Source: Nitrospirota bacterium (GTDB taxonomy: Bacteria > Nitrospirota > Thermodesulfovibrionia > Thermodesulfovibrionales > Dissulfurispiraceae). From it: a stretch of DNA of 45,517 nt. The notes below the pieces were generated by a model. It was not told the DNA's origin. It did no database searches and was given only the letters and a program-made list of their open reading frames with translations. The position numbers were made by a program, and so were the translations under genes. The DNA lies in contig JBFMHE010000026.1 in NCBI GenBank assembly GCA_040752355.1, positions 1 through 45,517 of the forward strand, given 5' to 3'. How positions within the stretch are numbered: position 1 is the stretch's first letter; the number at the start of each line of letters is the position of its first letter. Of the stretch, positions 7,937 to 17,437 are shown piece after piece.

Positions 7937-9532
7937 TCAGGCCGGGGCGCTCTTTACGAACGCCGCATGACCCGCCGCAGGGCGGACGAGCGTTACGTGG
8001 CGCTGCCAGTCCTCGCCTCTGCCGGGAAAATCGGAGCGGTAATGGGCGCCAACGCTCCCTTTCCGGGCCAGGGCGGCCTCGGTGATGAGGAGGGCGGCGG
8101 TGACCATGTTCTTGAGCTCCAGACCCCCTCTCGTGAAAAAATCGAGGTCGAGGATGAACTGCCACGAGCGCAGATGCTCCAGCGCATCGCCCAGTGACTC
8201 GCCGCACCGGATGATCCCGACCCGCTCCCACATGACCCGGCGCAGCGCGGCCCGTATCTCTTCGAGCGCGGAGGCATCCACATTCCGTGGTGGAGACGGC
8301 GGATGAGAAAAGGCCCTGGCCGCTTTGCTTCCGCTCTCCCGCGCTTCCGCGCTGTATCGCGCTGCTGCACTGCCGGCTCGGCAGCCGTAGACCAGCCCCT
8401 CCAGGAGGCTGTTGCTGGCGAGCCTGTTGGCGCCGTGGACGCCGGTGCAGGCGACCTCTCCGGCTGCATAAAGGCCGGGGATGGTCGTCGCTCCGTCGAG
8501 GTCCGTCTTGACGCCGCCGATCATATAATGGGCAGCCGGCGAGACCGGAACGAGGTCCCTCGTGATATCCACATCGTACTTGAGACAGGTGGCGTAGATC
8601 CGGGGGAATCGATTCTTTATGAATTCCGGGTCCCGGTGGGTGAGATCCAGGAAGACGTTGCTGCCCCCGGTCCTGATCATCTCCGAGACAATGGCGCGGG
8701 AAACGACATCACGGGGAGCGAGCTCGGCGCAGGGATGGTAGCTCTGCATGAACGGCTCTTTATGGATGTTTCTCAGGACGGCCCCTTCGCCTCTCATCGC
8801 CTCGCTCAGGAGGAACTGGGGCGCCGACGGTGCGAAGAGCGCCGTGGGGTGGAACTGAACGAACTCCATATCCTCCAGGGCTGCGCCCGCCCGGTAGGCG
8901 ATGCCGATGCCGTCGCCGGTCGCCACGGCAGGATTCGTCGTCCGCGAAAAGATCTGGCCGGCGCCGCCGGTGGCGAGAATCGTCGCCGTTGCGATCACCG
9001 CAACGACGCCGTCGTTCGTGAGGACAGTAGCGCCGCTGCATCGCCCGTCCTCGATAAGGAGGTCGATCGCCATCGAGAAGGGCAGGCGCTCTACGGAAGC
9101 GAAGGTCTTTATCGTGGTGATCAGGACCCGCTCCAGCTCCCGGCCCGTGGAGTCTCCCTGCGCATGGAGAATCCTTTTGCGGGAATGGGCGGCCTCCATG
9201 GTGAACGAGAGCTTCGCTCCCTCGCGGTCGAACTCCGCGCCCCAGTCGATCAGCTCGGCGATACGGTGCGGCCCCTCCTCTACAAGTACTCTTACCGCGT
9301 CCTCCCTGCAGAGGCCGTCCCCGGCCTTGATCGTATCCTCGAAGTGGATGCCCACTTTATCCTCGTCGCTCAGCGCAACGGCGACCCCGCCCTGCGCATA
9401 CTCCGTGCTGCTCTCGGTCGGCATATCCTTGGTAACGACCACCACGCGTCCGTGGGGTGCGAGCTCTATCGCGGCCCTCAGCCCCGCGACGCCGCTGCCG
9501 ATGACGAGAAAATCGGCGGTTATGCTCTGCAT
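7937..9532 (-). CDS. nadB: L-aspartate oxidase
   Basis: A 531-residue flavoprotein that oxidises aspartate to iminoaspartate, the first step of de novo NAD synthesis. FAD-binding Rossmann motif VIGSGVAGLRAAIEL is at the N-terminus. STEYAQGGVAVAL, the FQFHPTAL-type loop, HYMIGGVKTDLDGATTIPGLYAAGE and the HGANRLASNSLLE segment are all typical of NadB rather than succinate dehydrogenase. The helical C-terminal domain follows. Its start overlaps the stop region of the upstream acetolactate-synthase-like gene by 13 bases, implying translational coupling. nadA and nadC are not in the window. Under anaerobic conditions fumarate or quinone would be the electron acceptor (family knowledge). Confidence 0.95.
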   Translation of the reverse strand: MQSITADFLVIGSGVAGLRAAIELAPHGRVVVVTKDMPTESSTEYAQGGVAVALSDEDKVGIHFEDTIKAGDGLCREDAVRVLVEEGPHRIAELIDWGAEFDREGAKLSFTMEAAHSRKRILHAQGDSTGRELERVLITTIKTFASVERLPFSMAIDLLIEDGRCSGATVLTNDGVVAVIATATILATGGAGQIFSRTTNPAVATGDGIGIAYRAGAALEDMEFVQFHPTALFAPSAPQFLLSEAMRGEGAVLRNIHKEPFMQSYHPCAELAPRDVVSRAIVSEMIRTGGSNVFLDLTHRDPEFIKNRFPRIYATCLKYDVDITRDLVPVSPAAHYMIGGVKTDLDGATTIPGLYAAGEVACTGVHGANRLASNSLLEGLVYGCRAGSAAARYSAEARESGSKAARAFSHPPSPPRNVDASALEEIRAALRRVMWERVGIIRCGESLGDALEHLRSWQFILDLDFFTRGGLELKNMVTAALLITEAALARKGSVGAHYRSDFPGRGEDWQRHVTLVRPAAGHAAFVKSAPA

Positions 9533-11148
9533 ACGATATGCCCCAGTTTTTCGGTCAGCCGCATATTGACGCTGTAATCGACACGGCAGTCGATGAGGGC
9601 CGGCGCGTCCTGGGCCAGCGCTTCGCGGAGTGTGCCGGGGAGCTCATCGCTCTTTTCGACCCGGTAGGCCCTGCACCCGAAGGCTTCGCCGAGCTTCACG
9701 AAGTCGGGATTGCCTACCTTAACGCAGAACGAACGCCGGTACCGTGTCAGCTCCTTCCACTGGATGAGTCCGTAACAGTTGTCGTTGAAGATGACGGTGA
9801 CGAACGGAACGCCCAGCCGCACCGCTGTCTCGAGGTCCGCAGCGGACATCATGAACCCCCCGTCGCCGACCGCGGCGACGACCTTTCTCTCGGGATAGGC
9901 GAGCTTCGCGGCAATTGCAGAGGGCAGGGCGAACCCCATGGAAGCGAAGCCGTTCGAGATCAGCACGGTATTCGGCGCATAGGCGGGATAGGAACGGCCG
10001 ATCCATATCTTATGCGCTCCCACGTCGCTGACGAGGATATCCTCTCGATCAAGGGCGCGCCTGATGTCGAGGACGACCTGGAGCGGGCTCACGCCTGCTT
10101 CCGTCCGGTACAGGGCAGGGTCGCCGGCATCCGCCTCGATATCCTTTTTCAGCCGCATGAAATAGCCGGGGTCCTTTTCGACCCCGAGCTCTTCGGTGAG
10201 CCTCTGGAGCGTTGTGCGTATATCGCCGACCAGCTCGAGCGCATTGTAGGAGGCATCCACCTCCGCCGGGCCGGTATCGATGTGCAGTATGGGTTTGTCC
10301 GGCTCCCAGTACTTGGGGCTGAACTCGACCGGATCGTAGCCGACGGCGATGATGAGGTCGGCGCGGTCGAGGCCGCACTGGACGTAATCCCTCGACTGGA
10401 GCCCTATCGTCGATACGAAGAGCGGGTCGTCCGCAGGCACGGCGCCCATGCCCATGAAGGTGTTGATGACAGCGATGCCGGCTTTCTGCGCAAAGCGGAG
10501 CAGCTCAGCGGACGCCTTGTTCCGGATGACCCCGTTCCCGGCGAGGATGAGGGGCATGCGGGCGTTCCGGATCATCTCGAGGCCCCGGGTGATCGCCCCG
10601 GGAGCGGGAACGGGGTACACGACGGGAGCAACGGTGAGAGGAGCGCCCTCTGCCGGGGCCTCGGCGATATCCTCGGGCAGCTCGAGGTGTACCGGGCCCT
10701 GCTTTTCGAGCATCGCTACCTTGAAGGCCTTCCGCGTCACTTCAGGGATGACCTGGGGAGAGAGTATCCGCGCATTCCACTTTGTTATGGGCTTGAGCAG
10801 GGAGACGACGTCGATATACTGGTGCGACTCCTTATGCGCCCTCGCTCCCGACGCCTGGGCAGTGATGGCGAGGAGGGGGGAGAAGTCGAGCAGGGCGTCG
10901 GCGATGCCGGTGACGAGGTTCGTCGCGCCGGGGCCGAGCGTCGAGAAGCAGACGCCGGGAGCGCCGGTGAGCCGGCCCCAGGCGTTCGCCATGAACGATG
11001 CCCCGCGCTCGTCCCGGGCGACCACCACCTCGATCCCCGATGCTTCGAGGGCATCGAGAAGGGCAAGGTTCTCCTCGCCCGGGAGGCCGAAGGCGTAGCG
11101 CACCCCCTCACGGTCGAGACATCGTGTGAGCAACTCGGCGCCGTTCAT
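9520..11148 (-). CDS. Acetolactate synthase large-subunit-like TPP enzyme
   Basis: A 542-residue thiamine-diphosphate enzyme of the acetolactate synthase/pyruvate oxidase family. The TPP-activating glutamate lies in FGLPGEENLALLDAL (about residue 25), the central domain starts around residue 190, and the C-terminal TPP-binding GDGGFMMSAADLET...NDNCYG motif is intact. LGPGATNLVTGIADA is characteristic of the ALS group. The sequence looks closer to AlsS-type stand-alone enzymes than to biosynthetic IlvB, and no ilvN regulatory subunit is adjacent; substrate pyruvate is therefore likely but unproven. It heads the operon-like run followed by nadB and pyk. The gene begins beside a palindrome that ends the cytochrome transcript upstream. 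Confidence 0.82.
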   Translation of the reverse strand: MNGAELLTRCLDREGVRYAFGLPGEENLALLDALEASGIEVVVARDERGASFMANAWGRLTGAPGVCFSTLGPGATNLVTGIADALLDFSPLLAITAQASGARAHKESHQYIDVVSLLKPITKWNARILSPQVIPEVTRKAFKVAMLEKQGPVHLELPEDIAEAPAEGAPLTVAPVVYPVPAPGAITRGLEMIRNARMPLILAGNGVIRNKASAELLRFAQKAGIAVINTFMGMGAVPADDPLFVSTIGLQSRDYVQCGLDRADLIIAVGYDPVEFSPKYWEPDKPILHIDTGPAEVDASYNALELVGDIRTTLQRLTEELGVEKDPGYFMRLKKDIEADAGDPALYRTEAGVSPLQVVLDIRRALDREDILVSDVGAHKIWIGRSYPAYAPNTVLISNGFASMGFALPSAIAAKLAYPERKVVAAVGDGGFMMSAADLETAVRLGVPFVTVIFNDNCYGLIQWKELTRYRRSFCVKVGNPDFVKLGEAFGCRAYRVEKSDELPGTLREALAQDAPALIDCRVDYSVNMRLTEKLGHIVCRA

Positions 11149-11170
11149 GTATCAGCAATTGTAGCATATA

Positions 11171-11190
11171 TTGCCGCATGCATGCGGCAA
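11171..11190 (-). terminator. 20-base perfect palindrome after the triheme cytochrome gene
   Basis: TTGCCGCATGCATGCGGCAA is self-complementary and lies 18 bases past the stop of the minus-strand cytochrome gene ending at 11208. It is followed on that strand by a moderately T-rich run. It may end that transcript before the acetolactate-synthase-like gene begins at 11148. Confidence 0.5.
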
Positions 11191-11207
11191 CGCGATGCGC
11201 ATCAGGA

Positions 11208-11528
11208 CTACATCTTATGGCAGCGGCGGCAGTCCTTGGCCGTGTTGGAGGCGAAGGCCCGTTTGCCGTCATGGCACTCGCCGCAGTATTTCCCCTCGAT
11301 GAGCTCCCTCATCTTCATATCGGCATGGTCCTTTTTCATCATGAAAGGTTTGGGGTGACAGTCGGTGCACTTCAACCCCTGCTGTGCATGCGCGGCGCCG
11401 TCGAAGACGACGGTGCTGATGCCGCACTTCCACTCCAGGACCCGCCCCGTGGGTACGGCGACGGCGCTCGAGAGGAGCGCGGCAATACCGCAGAGTGTTG
11501 ATGCGACCGTAACGAGTGTCGGCCTCAT
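11208..11528 (-). CDS. Triheme c7-type periplasmic cytochrome
   Basis: A 106-residue exported cytochrome with three CXXCH motifs (CTDCH, CGECH, CRRCH), all in the second half. A hydrophobic signal peptide covers about residues 1-24. The VVFDGAAHA...LKCTDCHPKPF pattern and the closing CRRCHKM match small c7-like triheme cytochromes of metal-reducing and Nitrospirota bacteria, which shuttle electrons in the periplasm. A TATAAT lies about 35 bases upstream of the start. The gene stands alone, divergent from the OsmC gene. Confidence 0.85.
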   Translation of the reverse strand: MRPTLVTVASTLCGIAALLSSAVAVPTGRVLEWKCGISTVVFDGAAHAQQGLKCTDCHPKPFMMKKDHADMKMRELIEGKYCGECHDGKRAFASNTAKDCRRCHKM

Positions 11529-11711
11529 GGGATGCTCCCTTCGGGTAAATGGCTGCTCTGTGCTTATTATAATCAGTTTTTCGGGGAGAGGGAAGGGTTT
11601 GACTCGGCTGGGGGGGATTCACTACAATCCTAAGATAACTGCGGCCTAAGGCTATCGTTGGCCGAGATGTCCGTAGCGCCGGAATACGACCGAGAGGAGG
11701 AGCATGAGCGC

Positions 11712-12206
11712 ATGAGCGATAAGGAGCGGGAGACGCTGGAGGCATCGCTGAAGGATTACAAAGGGAAGATCAACCCCGCAGTGAAAGGCACGCTCACCTG
11801 GGACAGGGAGCTGATCTTCACGGGAAGGACCAATGAGGGGTACGAGATAGAGTTCGATGCCCATGTCCAGTGGGGATGCAAGCCGACGGACGCGCTGCTC
11901 CTCAGCCTTGCGGGCTGCATGGGAATCGATGTGGTGATGTTTCTCCAGAAGATGCGCGCGGAGCTCGCCCATTTCAAGCTCGAGATCATCGGCGAGCGGA
12001 ACCCCACGCCCCCGCAATATTTCACCTCCGTCGAAATGGTCCTCCACATAGCGGGCAAGGGTCTCGACCCCAAGAAGATCGACCGCGCCGTAGCGCTCTC
12101 CCACGAGAAGTACTGTTCGGTCTACAACTCCCTCAGGAAGGACATGGAGGTGAAGGTCCGTTATATTCTCGAAGAGCGGGAGCCGAAGAAGGAGATCAGC
12201 GACTAA
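11712..12206 (+). CDS. OsmC/Ohr family protein
   Basis: About 164 residues in the OsmC fold. The two redox cysteines expected of the family are visible in LAGCMGIDVV and EKYCSVYNSL. OsmC/Ohr proteins reduce organic hydroperoxides with thiol or lipoyl donors; this subgroup is not specific enough to name a substrate. The ATG at 11712 (MSDKERE) is chosen because AGGAGGAG ends about nine bases upstream; an in-frame ATG at 11658 would add 18 residues. mqnB follows after three bases, so the two are probably co-translated. Confidence 0.85.
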   Translation: MSDKERETLEASLKDYKGKINPAVKGTLTWDRELIFTGRTNEGYEIEFDAHVQWGCKPTDALLLSLAGCMGIDVVMFLQKMRAELAHFKLEIIGERNPTPPQYFTSVEMVLHIAGKGLDPKKIDRAVALSHEKYCSVYNSLRKDMEVKVRYILEEREPKKEISD

Positions 12207-12209
12207 GCG

Positions 12210-12902
12210 ATGATCGGCATCGTCATCTCTACGGAGCTCGAAGCGGCGGTTCTCCTGGAACACCTCGCCGGGGAGCAGCGCCGCCCGCTGCAGAGCAAGG
12301 ATTTTCATACCGGCCTCCTCAAGGGAGCGGCGGAGACGGTGCTCTGTATCTGCGGCGTAGGGAAAGCCAATGCGGCCCACGGCACGACGATGCTTATCGA
12401 GCACTTCAGACCACGGATCGTCTACTCCCTCGGTGTCGCCGGCGCCTATCCGTCGGCGGGGCTGGGGGTCGGCGATATCGCCGTTGCGGAAAGAGAGGTG
12501 TACGGCGATGAGGGAGTAGTGCTCGGGGAGAGCTTCTGCACGATGGAGCGGATCGGCTTGCCGCTCGTCTCGAAGGGAGACCGCGTCTACTACAACGAGC
12601 TCCCGATGACCGTACCTCCCGCGCTGGAAGGCTTTTCGCCGCGGGGCACCTTCATCACCGTCTCGTCCTGCTCGGGAACCCTGGACCGCGGCAGGATGCT
12701 CGAGCGGTACTTCAACGGGATCTGCGAGACCATGGAGGGAGCAGCCGTTGCCCACATTTGCACCCTCGCCGGCGTGCCCGCAGCCGGAATACGGGGGATA
12801 AGCAACATCATCGAGGACCGTTCGGGGCAGCCGCTCCGGAAGAGCGATATCATCACGGCAGCGGAAACAGTGCAGCGGTTCTTCCTGGAGCGGGTCATCT
12901 GA
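12210..12902 (+). CDS. mqnB: Futalosine hydrolase
   Basis: A 230-residue nucleoside-phosphorylase-fold hydrolase that removes the base from futalosine in the alternative menaquinone pathway. Supporting features are the N-terminal GIVISTELEA, the GVGKANAAHGT loop, YSLGVAGAYPSAGLGVGDI and the acidic METMEGAA-like ribose-binding segment (CETMEGAAVAHI). The C-terminal GISNIIEDR is typical of the subfamily. mqnC and mqnE are present further along the window, supporting the call over MTA/SAH nucleosidase. It starts three bases after the OsmC stop, and the kinase gene on the other strand abuts its stop. Confidence 0.88.
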   Translation: MIGIVISTELEAAVLLEHLAGEQRRPLQSKDFHTGLLKGAAETVLCICGVGKANAAHGTTMLIEHFRPRIVYSLGVAGAYPSAGLGVGDIAVAEREVYGDEGVVLGESFCTMERIGLPLVSKGDRVYYNELPMTVPPALEGFSPRGTFITVSSCSGTLDRGRMLERYFNGICETMEGAAVAHICTLAGVPAAGIRGISNIIEDRSGQPLRKSDIITAAETVQRFFLERVI

Positions 12903-15161
12903 TCATGCGTCCAGCATCTCCCTGATCTTCCTCAGAAGCGTTGCCGAGATGACGGGCTTCGAAATAAACGCCGATCCCTTCTCCGCCAGCCCCGTCCGGT
13001 CGATGATGTCGGCGGTGTAGCCGCTCATGAAGAGCACCTTCGTGAGGGGGCGCTCTTTCCTGATCGACTCGTACGCCTCCTTGCCGTTGCGCTTCGGCAT
13101 GATGACATCGAGGAGAACGAGGCCGATCCTCTCCTTGTTTTCGGAGAAGAGGTTCACGGCATCCTCGCCGTCTACGGCATCGAGCACCGTGTATCCTGCC
13201 CCGGTAAGAATGTCCCTGATCAATCCCCGCACGATGTCGTCATCTTCTGCTACGAGGATCGTTTCGTTCCCTCCGCAGGGAGCGGACGTCTCCGCCGACG
13301 GGACCTCACCGCACCGCATCGCGGCAAACGGAAGATAGATCCTGAACGTGGTCCCCTTGTGCGGCTCGCTGTAGACATTGATATACCCGCCGTGCTGCTT
13401 GACGATGCCGTAGGCCGTGGCGAGGCCAAGACCGGTCCCCTTGCCCACCTCCTTCGTGGTGAAGAAAGGCTCGAAGATGCGCTGCCGCGTCCCCTCGTCC
13501 ATGCCGGCGCCGGTATCCGACACCGCGATGAGAACATACGTCCCGGGCCTCATGTAGGAGGGGCTCCCTCCCGGGGGCGCGCCGGCCTCCACGAGCGAGG
13601 TCTCGATCGTGAGGGTACCCCCTCCGGGCATGGCGTCCCGGGCATTGGTGGCGAGATTCATGAGCACCTGCTCGATCTGGCCCGAATCCGCCATGACGGT
13701 CGGTCCTCCTTCGGGCAGGAGCGTCCTGAGCTCGATATCCTCGCCGATGATGCGCGAGAGGAGCTGCTCGACCTTGCGGATCGTGGCGTTGATATCGACC
13801 AGGCGGGGATTGATCTCCTGCTTCCTGCTGAAGGCGAGGAGACTCTGCACGAGATTGGCGGCCCGTTCCGATGAGGCGAGTATCTGGTCCACGTACGATT
13901 TGAGGTCGCTCTCCTCGTGCAGTCTCATCTGGAGGATATAGCCGCAGGCGGTGATCGCGGTGAGGATATTGTTGAAATCGTGGGCGATGCCGCCGGCGAG
14001 GAGCCCGACGGTCTCCATCTTCTGCGACTGGAGGAACTGCTCTTCGAGCTTGGCCTTCTCCTCCTCCGTGCGCTTGTGCTCGGTCACCTGCATCTCGAGC
14101 GCCTCTGCCATGTGATCGAGCGATCGGGCGAGCTCGCCCATCTCGCCCTTCTCGTGGGCTATGCCGGTTCGCGCGCTCAGATCGCCGGTGCTCAGCCGCT
14201 GCGCCGCACGTATCAGGGGCGTTATCCGTCGCATGATGAAGAGGTCGCTGCCTATCCAGCCGACGATAACGGTCAGGAAGGCGATAAGACCGAGGAGCCC
14301 GAGGTTCCGTTTGAGTGCGTGATCGGCCTTTGCGAAGGCGATCTCCGACGGAATCCCGACGAAGATGTAGGCGTTCTGCTCCCCCGCTCCGTTAAGGAGA
14401 GGACTGAAGGAGTAGAGGCGTTGTACGCCATCAAGCCCGGCGGCCTCGATCGTGCCTTCTCTGCGGTGGGCAAGGATCGCTTTGACCAGAGGTGCCTCTG
14501 CTGCAGGCCTGCCGACCCATTCTTTCGGTCCGGGGTGGCGGGCCAGGACTACTCCGTTACCGTCGATAGCGGTGATCGTAGAGCCCTCGGGCAGCTGCGC
14601 CTGCGCAACAAGCCCTCCGAGCCACTCCATATTCAGTGTTGCCAGGACGACCCCGGTCACGCGCTCCTCGCGCGTGAGTATCGGGTATGCGAGGACGAGC
14701 ACCGGCTTGCCGGTGATCCGCCCGATATGGAAACTGCCGAAAGCCGACGACCGGGTCTCGACAGCGGCGGCAAACCAGGGGCGGTCGGCGGCGCTCACCG
14801 GCCCGCGCAGGGGGACGGCGCTGCAGAAGACATCCCCGTTCTTGGAGGCTGCCGCCAGATTGGCATAATAGGGATGGCGTTTCAGCAGCTCTTTGAACAG
14901 ATCGCTGCACGGCGCCGCGTTGTGGGAGCGCACCTCAGGGACATGCGCGAGGGTTACGAGGAGCTGCTGTGTTGTTTCGATGAGCGACACCTGGTTCCGT
15001 GCAGCGAGACGCACGGTCCGGAGCGCCTCTCTCTTGGCGTCTTCGGCTGCATACCGGCGCTGTTCGATTCCCGCGTAGATGACGAGGGCAAAAGCCGGAA
15101 GAACCGCGATAACAATGAGCAGCATCGCCCTGCTGCGGAGATGTGAAAACGAGAGCTGCAC
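12903..15161 (-). CDS. Membrane hybrid histidine kinase (Cache-type sensor, HAMP, HisKA, HATPase, receiver)
   Basis: 752 residues. A first membrane helix at about 12-32 and a second at about 285-310 bracket a periplasmic sensor domain of Cache type. HAMP follows, then a short coiled coil near 355-385. The HisKA box is [14 protein letters not shown] with the phospho-accepting histidine. The ATPase has [33 protein letters not shown]-terminal receiver carries EDDD, the phospho-acceptor aspartate in LLDVIMP and the lysine in SKPV. The start is a GTG. It is convergent with mqnB, and no response regulator is adjacent; the signal and partner are unknown. The distant sigma-54 regulator at 38605 is one possible partner, which is speculation. 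Confidence 0.92.
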   Translation of the reverse strand: MQLSFSHLRSRAMLLIVIAVLPAFALVIYAGIEQRRYAAEDAKREALRTVRLAARNQVSLIETTQQLLVTLAHVPEVRSHNAAPCSDLFKELLKRHPYYANLAAASKNGDVFCSAVPLRGPVSAADRPWFAAAVETRSSAFGSFHIGRITGKPVLVLAYPILTREERVTGVVLATLNMEWLGGLVAQAQLPEGSTITAIDGNGVVLARHPGPKEWVGRPAAEAPLVKAILAHRREGTIEAAGLDGVQRLYSFSPLLNGAGEQNAYIFVGIPSEIAFAKADHALKRNLGLLGLIAFLTVIVGWIGSDLFIMRRITPLIRAAQRLSTGDLSARTGIAHEKGEMGELARSLDHMAEALEMQVTEHKRTEEEKAKLEEQFLQSQKMETVGLLAGGIAHDFNNILTAITACGYILQMRLHEESDLKSYVDQILASSERAANLVQSLLAFSRKQEINPRLVDINATIRKVEQLLSRIIGEDIELRTLLPEGGPTVMADSGQIEQVLMNLATNARDAMPGGGTLTIETSLVEAGAPPGGSPSYMRPGTYVLIAVSDTGAGMDEGTRQRIFEPFFTTKEVGKGTGLGLATAYGIVKQHGGYINVYSEPHKGTTFRIYLPFAAMRCGEVPSAETSAPCGGNETILVAEDDDIVRGLIRDILTGAGYTVLDAVDGEDAVNLFSENKERIGLVLLDVIMPKRNGKEAYESIRKERPLTKVLFMSGYTADIIDRTGLAEKGSAFISKPVISATLLRKIREMLDA

Positions 15162-15272
15162 TCTATACGTTCCCCCCGGTGTCCCGCTCTTCTGCCGCTC
15201 TTCCTCAGCTCAAGGGCAGCGGGAGCAGGGTCACCGTTGCATTATACGTTAACCCCCGGACGGCTCCGCGCA

Positions 15273-15860
15273 TCAGGCGGGATGCTCGCTCCGGTAAACA
15301 GCCATCACCTCTTCCCGGGTAACGACCGCCTCGACCACCCGGTAGCCCGCCCGGACATCCTTTACGCTCTCGAGCACCGCCTCGCAGCCGCCTTCCTGCC
15401 GGTCGACGAGCGCGATGACCTTGACGACCTCGAGCCCTGCCTCCCGCGCCCGGGAGATCGCCTCGATAGTCGATTTGCCCGTGGTGATGACGTCGTCGAC
15501 GATGACCACCTTGTCCCCGGCTTTCACGTTCCCTTCGATCCACTGCATGGTCCCGTGGCTCTTCGCCGTCTTCCTGACGACAAAGGCTTCGACAGGCCTG
15601 TTCTTGAGGTGCGAGGTGTACGCGACGGCATCGGCGATCGGGTCGGCGCCGAGCGTAAGGCCGCCGATGCCCCGGACCGGGAGCTCTTTGATCATATCGA
15701 ATATGATACTGCCGATGAGATACATTCCCTCGGGATGGAGGGTCACAGCCTTGCAGTTGAAGTAATAGTTACTTACGCGCCCCGAGACGAGCTTGAAGAC
15801 GGGCTCGTCGCTGTATTTGAACGCCTTCTCGTAAATCAGACGTATCAATCGCTCTTTCAT
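15273..15860 (-). CDS. pyrE: Orotate phosphoribosyltransferase
   Basis: About 195 residues. It joins orotate to PRPP to make OMP in pyrimidine synthesis. The PRPP-binding motif is VVIVDDVITTGKSTIEA near the middle, and the N-terminal FKLVSGRVSNYYFNCKAVTLHPEG is characteristic. The start at 15860 (MKERLIRL) is preferred over an upstream ATG at 15899, because an extended -10 box ends two bases before that ATG and transcription would begin inside it. The product is soluble. It is transcribed alone; the kinase gene ends on the same side. Confidence 0.93.
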   Translation of the reverse strand: MKERLIRLIYEKAFKYSDEPVFKLVSGRVSNYYFNCKAVTLHPEGMYLIGSIIFDMIKELPVRGIGGLTLGADPIADAVAYTSHLKNRPVEAFVVRKTAKSHGTMQWIEGNVKAGDKVVIVDDVITTGKSTIEAISRAREAGLEVVKVIALVDRQEGGCEAVLESVKDVRAGYRVVEAVVTREEVMAVYRSEHPA

Positions 15861-15901
15861 AACGCTTGCGCTACCCGGCCTTTCCTTGGAAGTGAACATC
15901 T

Positions 15902-15910
15902 ATTATAGCA
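15902..15910 (-). promoter_or_regulatory. Extended -10 promoter element of pyrE
   Basis: On the minus strand the sequence reads TGCTATAAT, a perfect -10 hexamer with the TGN extension. It ends just before an ATG at 15899, placing the transcript start near 15895 and leaving roughly 35 bases of leader before the pyrE ATG at 15860. No clear -35 box is seen. Confidence 0.55.
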
Positions 15911-15976
15911 GATGAACGCAGTCGGCTGGCGCGAAGGGAGCGGGGCAGGCCATCCCCGCCCCCTCCCACGCATATC

Positions 15977-16172
15977 TTAGAGCTTCTAACAAAATGGAAG
16001 AACTTAGAGTCAGGCGAGGCATAGTATATGAGCGGCATGGGCAGCCCAGGCGAAGCCAGGACGGCGGAGCGGGCTGTCCTAGCCTCGGAGCAAGGCGTGG
16101 ATGCCTTGCGAGAATGAGCGAATGTACTGTGCCTTGTCTGACTCTCTTCGCTCATTCTGTTAGACTCTCTTA
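15977..16172. mobile_element. MITE-like inverted-repeat element, copy 1
   Basis: The left 48 bases (starting TTAGAGCTTCTAACAAAATG) and the right 48 bases (reverse complement starting TAAGAGAGTCTAACAGAATG) are imperfect inverted repeats. Both continue to GTC..GA..GAGGCA or AAGGCA and then AGTA. The element is about 196 bases and non-coding. It matches the element at 17434-17622 along its whole length in opposite orientation. Its right end supplies the stop codon of the lipoprotein gene. Confidence 0.7.
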
Positions 16173-16604
16173 ATATCTCCGCTCGAACTTTTCCCCTTCG
16201 CAGACCTCTTTTACCGTGTCCTTGACGAGGCGGTCGTTCTCCCAGGTCCGCTCGCGCACCTTTCTGCACTTCGTCTGCTCGTCGGGGCGGTAGTAGTCGC
16301 TCACCGGCTCGGCACGGTACTTGCCGCGGCCGTCTTCGGTCCTGTACTCGACGGGCTTGCCGCTCTGGTAGGCTTCGCGGGAGCCGCGGACCGAGATGTC
16401 GGCGATCGTCGCCCCGGCCAGTGCGCCGAGCCCGGCGCCGATGACGCCGCCGCGCCAGGGGTTTTTGCTGTCGAGGAGCGCGCCGGCGATGCCGCCGATG
16501 AGACCGCCTGCTGCGCCGCCTTCGTAGTGATGTGTGGCACAGGCATTGAGGACAAGGACCACAAGGGTTGCTGCTATCAGGGCACTCTTCTTCAGTGAGA
16601 CCAT
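16170..16604 (-). CDS. Glycine-zipper (2TM) outer-membrane lipoprotein-like protein
   Basis: About 144 residues from the ATG at 16604, which follows an AGGAGGT ribosome binding site. A lipoprotein signal with lipobox-like LVLNAC places Cys21 or so at the mature N-terminus. Then comes a glycine-zipper region GGAAGGLIGGIAGALLD...GGVIGAGLGALAGATI, seen in SlyB/OsmB-like envelope proteins that span or cap membranes. The C-terminal third is charged with two cysteines (TKCRKVRE and KEVCEGEKFERRY). The precise function is unknown. It is divergent from the HAD gene, and its stop codon lies inside the MITE-like repeat. Confidence 0.8.
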   Translation of the reverse strand: MVSLKKSALIAATLVVLVLNACATHHYEGGAAGGLIGGIAGALLDSKNPWRGGVIGAGLGALAGATIADISVRGSREAYQSGKPVEYRTEDGRGKYRAEPVSDYYRPDEQTKCRKVRERTWENDRLVKDTVKEVCEGEKFERRY

Positions 16605-16747
16605 CGATACCTCCTCTGCTTCTGGAAAACTTGGACAGTATTTTACCAAGATGAAATTCTTTCGTGCAAATTAAGATTGGTTAATGGAGGAAGCGCCCGT
16701 GGCAGGTGATGTTGACTCGGCGCGTAGAGAGTGATTATGGTATAAGG

Positions 16748-17437
16748 ATGAAGTTGCTTCTCTTCGATATCGACGGCACGATCATGGATTCCGGGGGCGC
16801 GGGAGTGCGTTCGCTCGATCATGCCTTCAGTGAGGTCTTCTCGATCGATGACGCCTTCAGGGATATCAGCATGGCGGGCAAGACGGACCTCCAGATTATA
16901 AAGGAAGGCCTCGTACAGCACGGCTTTCCCGCGGGCAACGGCCTGGTGCCTGCGGTGATGGAGGCCTATCTGCGTCGGCTCAGGATCGAAATAGGAAACG
17001 GCCGCAAGCACCTCAAGCCGGGAGTCAGGGAGGCCCTTTCACTGCTGCACGGGAGAGCGGACGACTGCGTACTCGGGCTCCTCACCGGCAATGTCGAGCA
17101 GGGCGCCCGTATCAAGCTCGGATCATTCGCCTTGAACGGCTACTTCCCGGCAGGGGCATTCGGCGATGATGACGAGGACCGGAACAGGCTGCTTCCCATA
17201 GCGCGGAGGAGATTCGAAGAGCTCTACGGAAAGGCCTTTGATTTCGGTGAGTGCGTGATTATCGGCGATACGCCGAGGGACGTCTACTGCGCCAAACCCT
17301 ACGGCGCGTCCTGCATCGCCGTCGCTACGGGCCCTTACAGGGCCGATGCCCTTGTGCGGGCAGGGGCGGATGTCGTCTTCGAGGACCTCTCCGATACGCA
17401 GGCCTTTTTGCGGGCGCTCTCGATTAGGGGCTCTTAG
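16748..17437 (+). CDS. HAD-superfamily phosphatase (phosphoglycolate phosphatase-like)
   Basis: About 229 residues. Motif I is LFDIDGTIMDSGGAG at the N-terminus (catalytic DxD), motif II is LGLLTGN, and motif IV is CVIGDTPRDVYCAKPYGA, with the alpha-helical cap in between (about 20-95). This architecture is the phosphoglycolate phosphatase/beta-phosphoglucomutase-like group; the true substrate cannot be named. The ATG at 16748 begins immediately before the HAD motif, though no well-spaced ribosome binding site is visible and an in-frame start at 16706 is possible. The stop codon TAG at 17435 falls in the outer bases of the second MITE-like repeat. Confidence 0.82.
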   Translation: MKLLLFDIDGTIMDSGGAGVRSLDHAFSEVFSIDDAFRDISMAGKTDLQIIKEGLVQHGFPAGNGLVPAVMEAYLRRLRIEIGNGRKHLKPGVREALSLLHGRADDCVLGLLTGNVEQGARIKLGSFALNGYFPAGAFGDDDEDRNRLLPIARRRFEELYGKAFDFGECVIIGDTPRDVYCAKPYGASCIAVATGPYRADALVRAGADVVFEDLSDTQAFLRALSIRGS

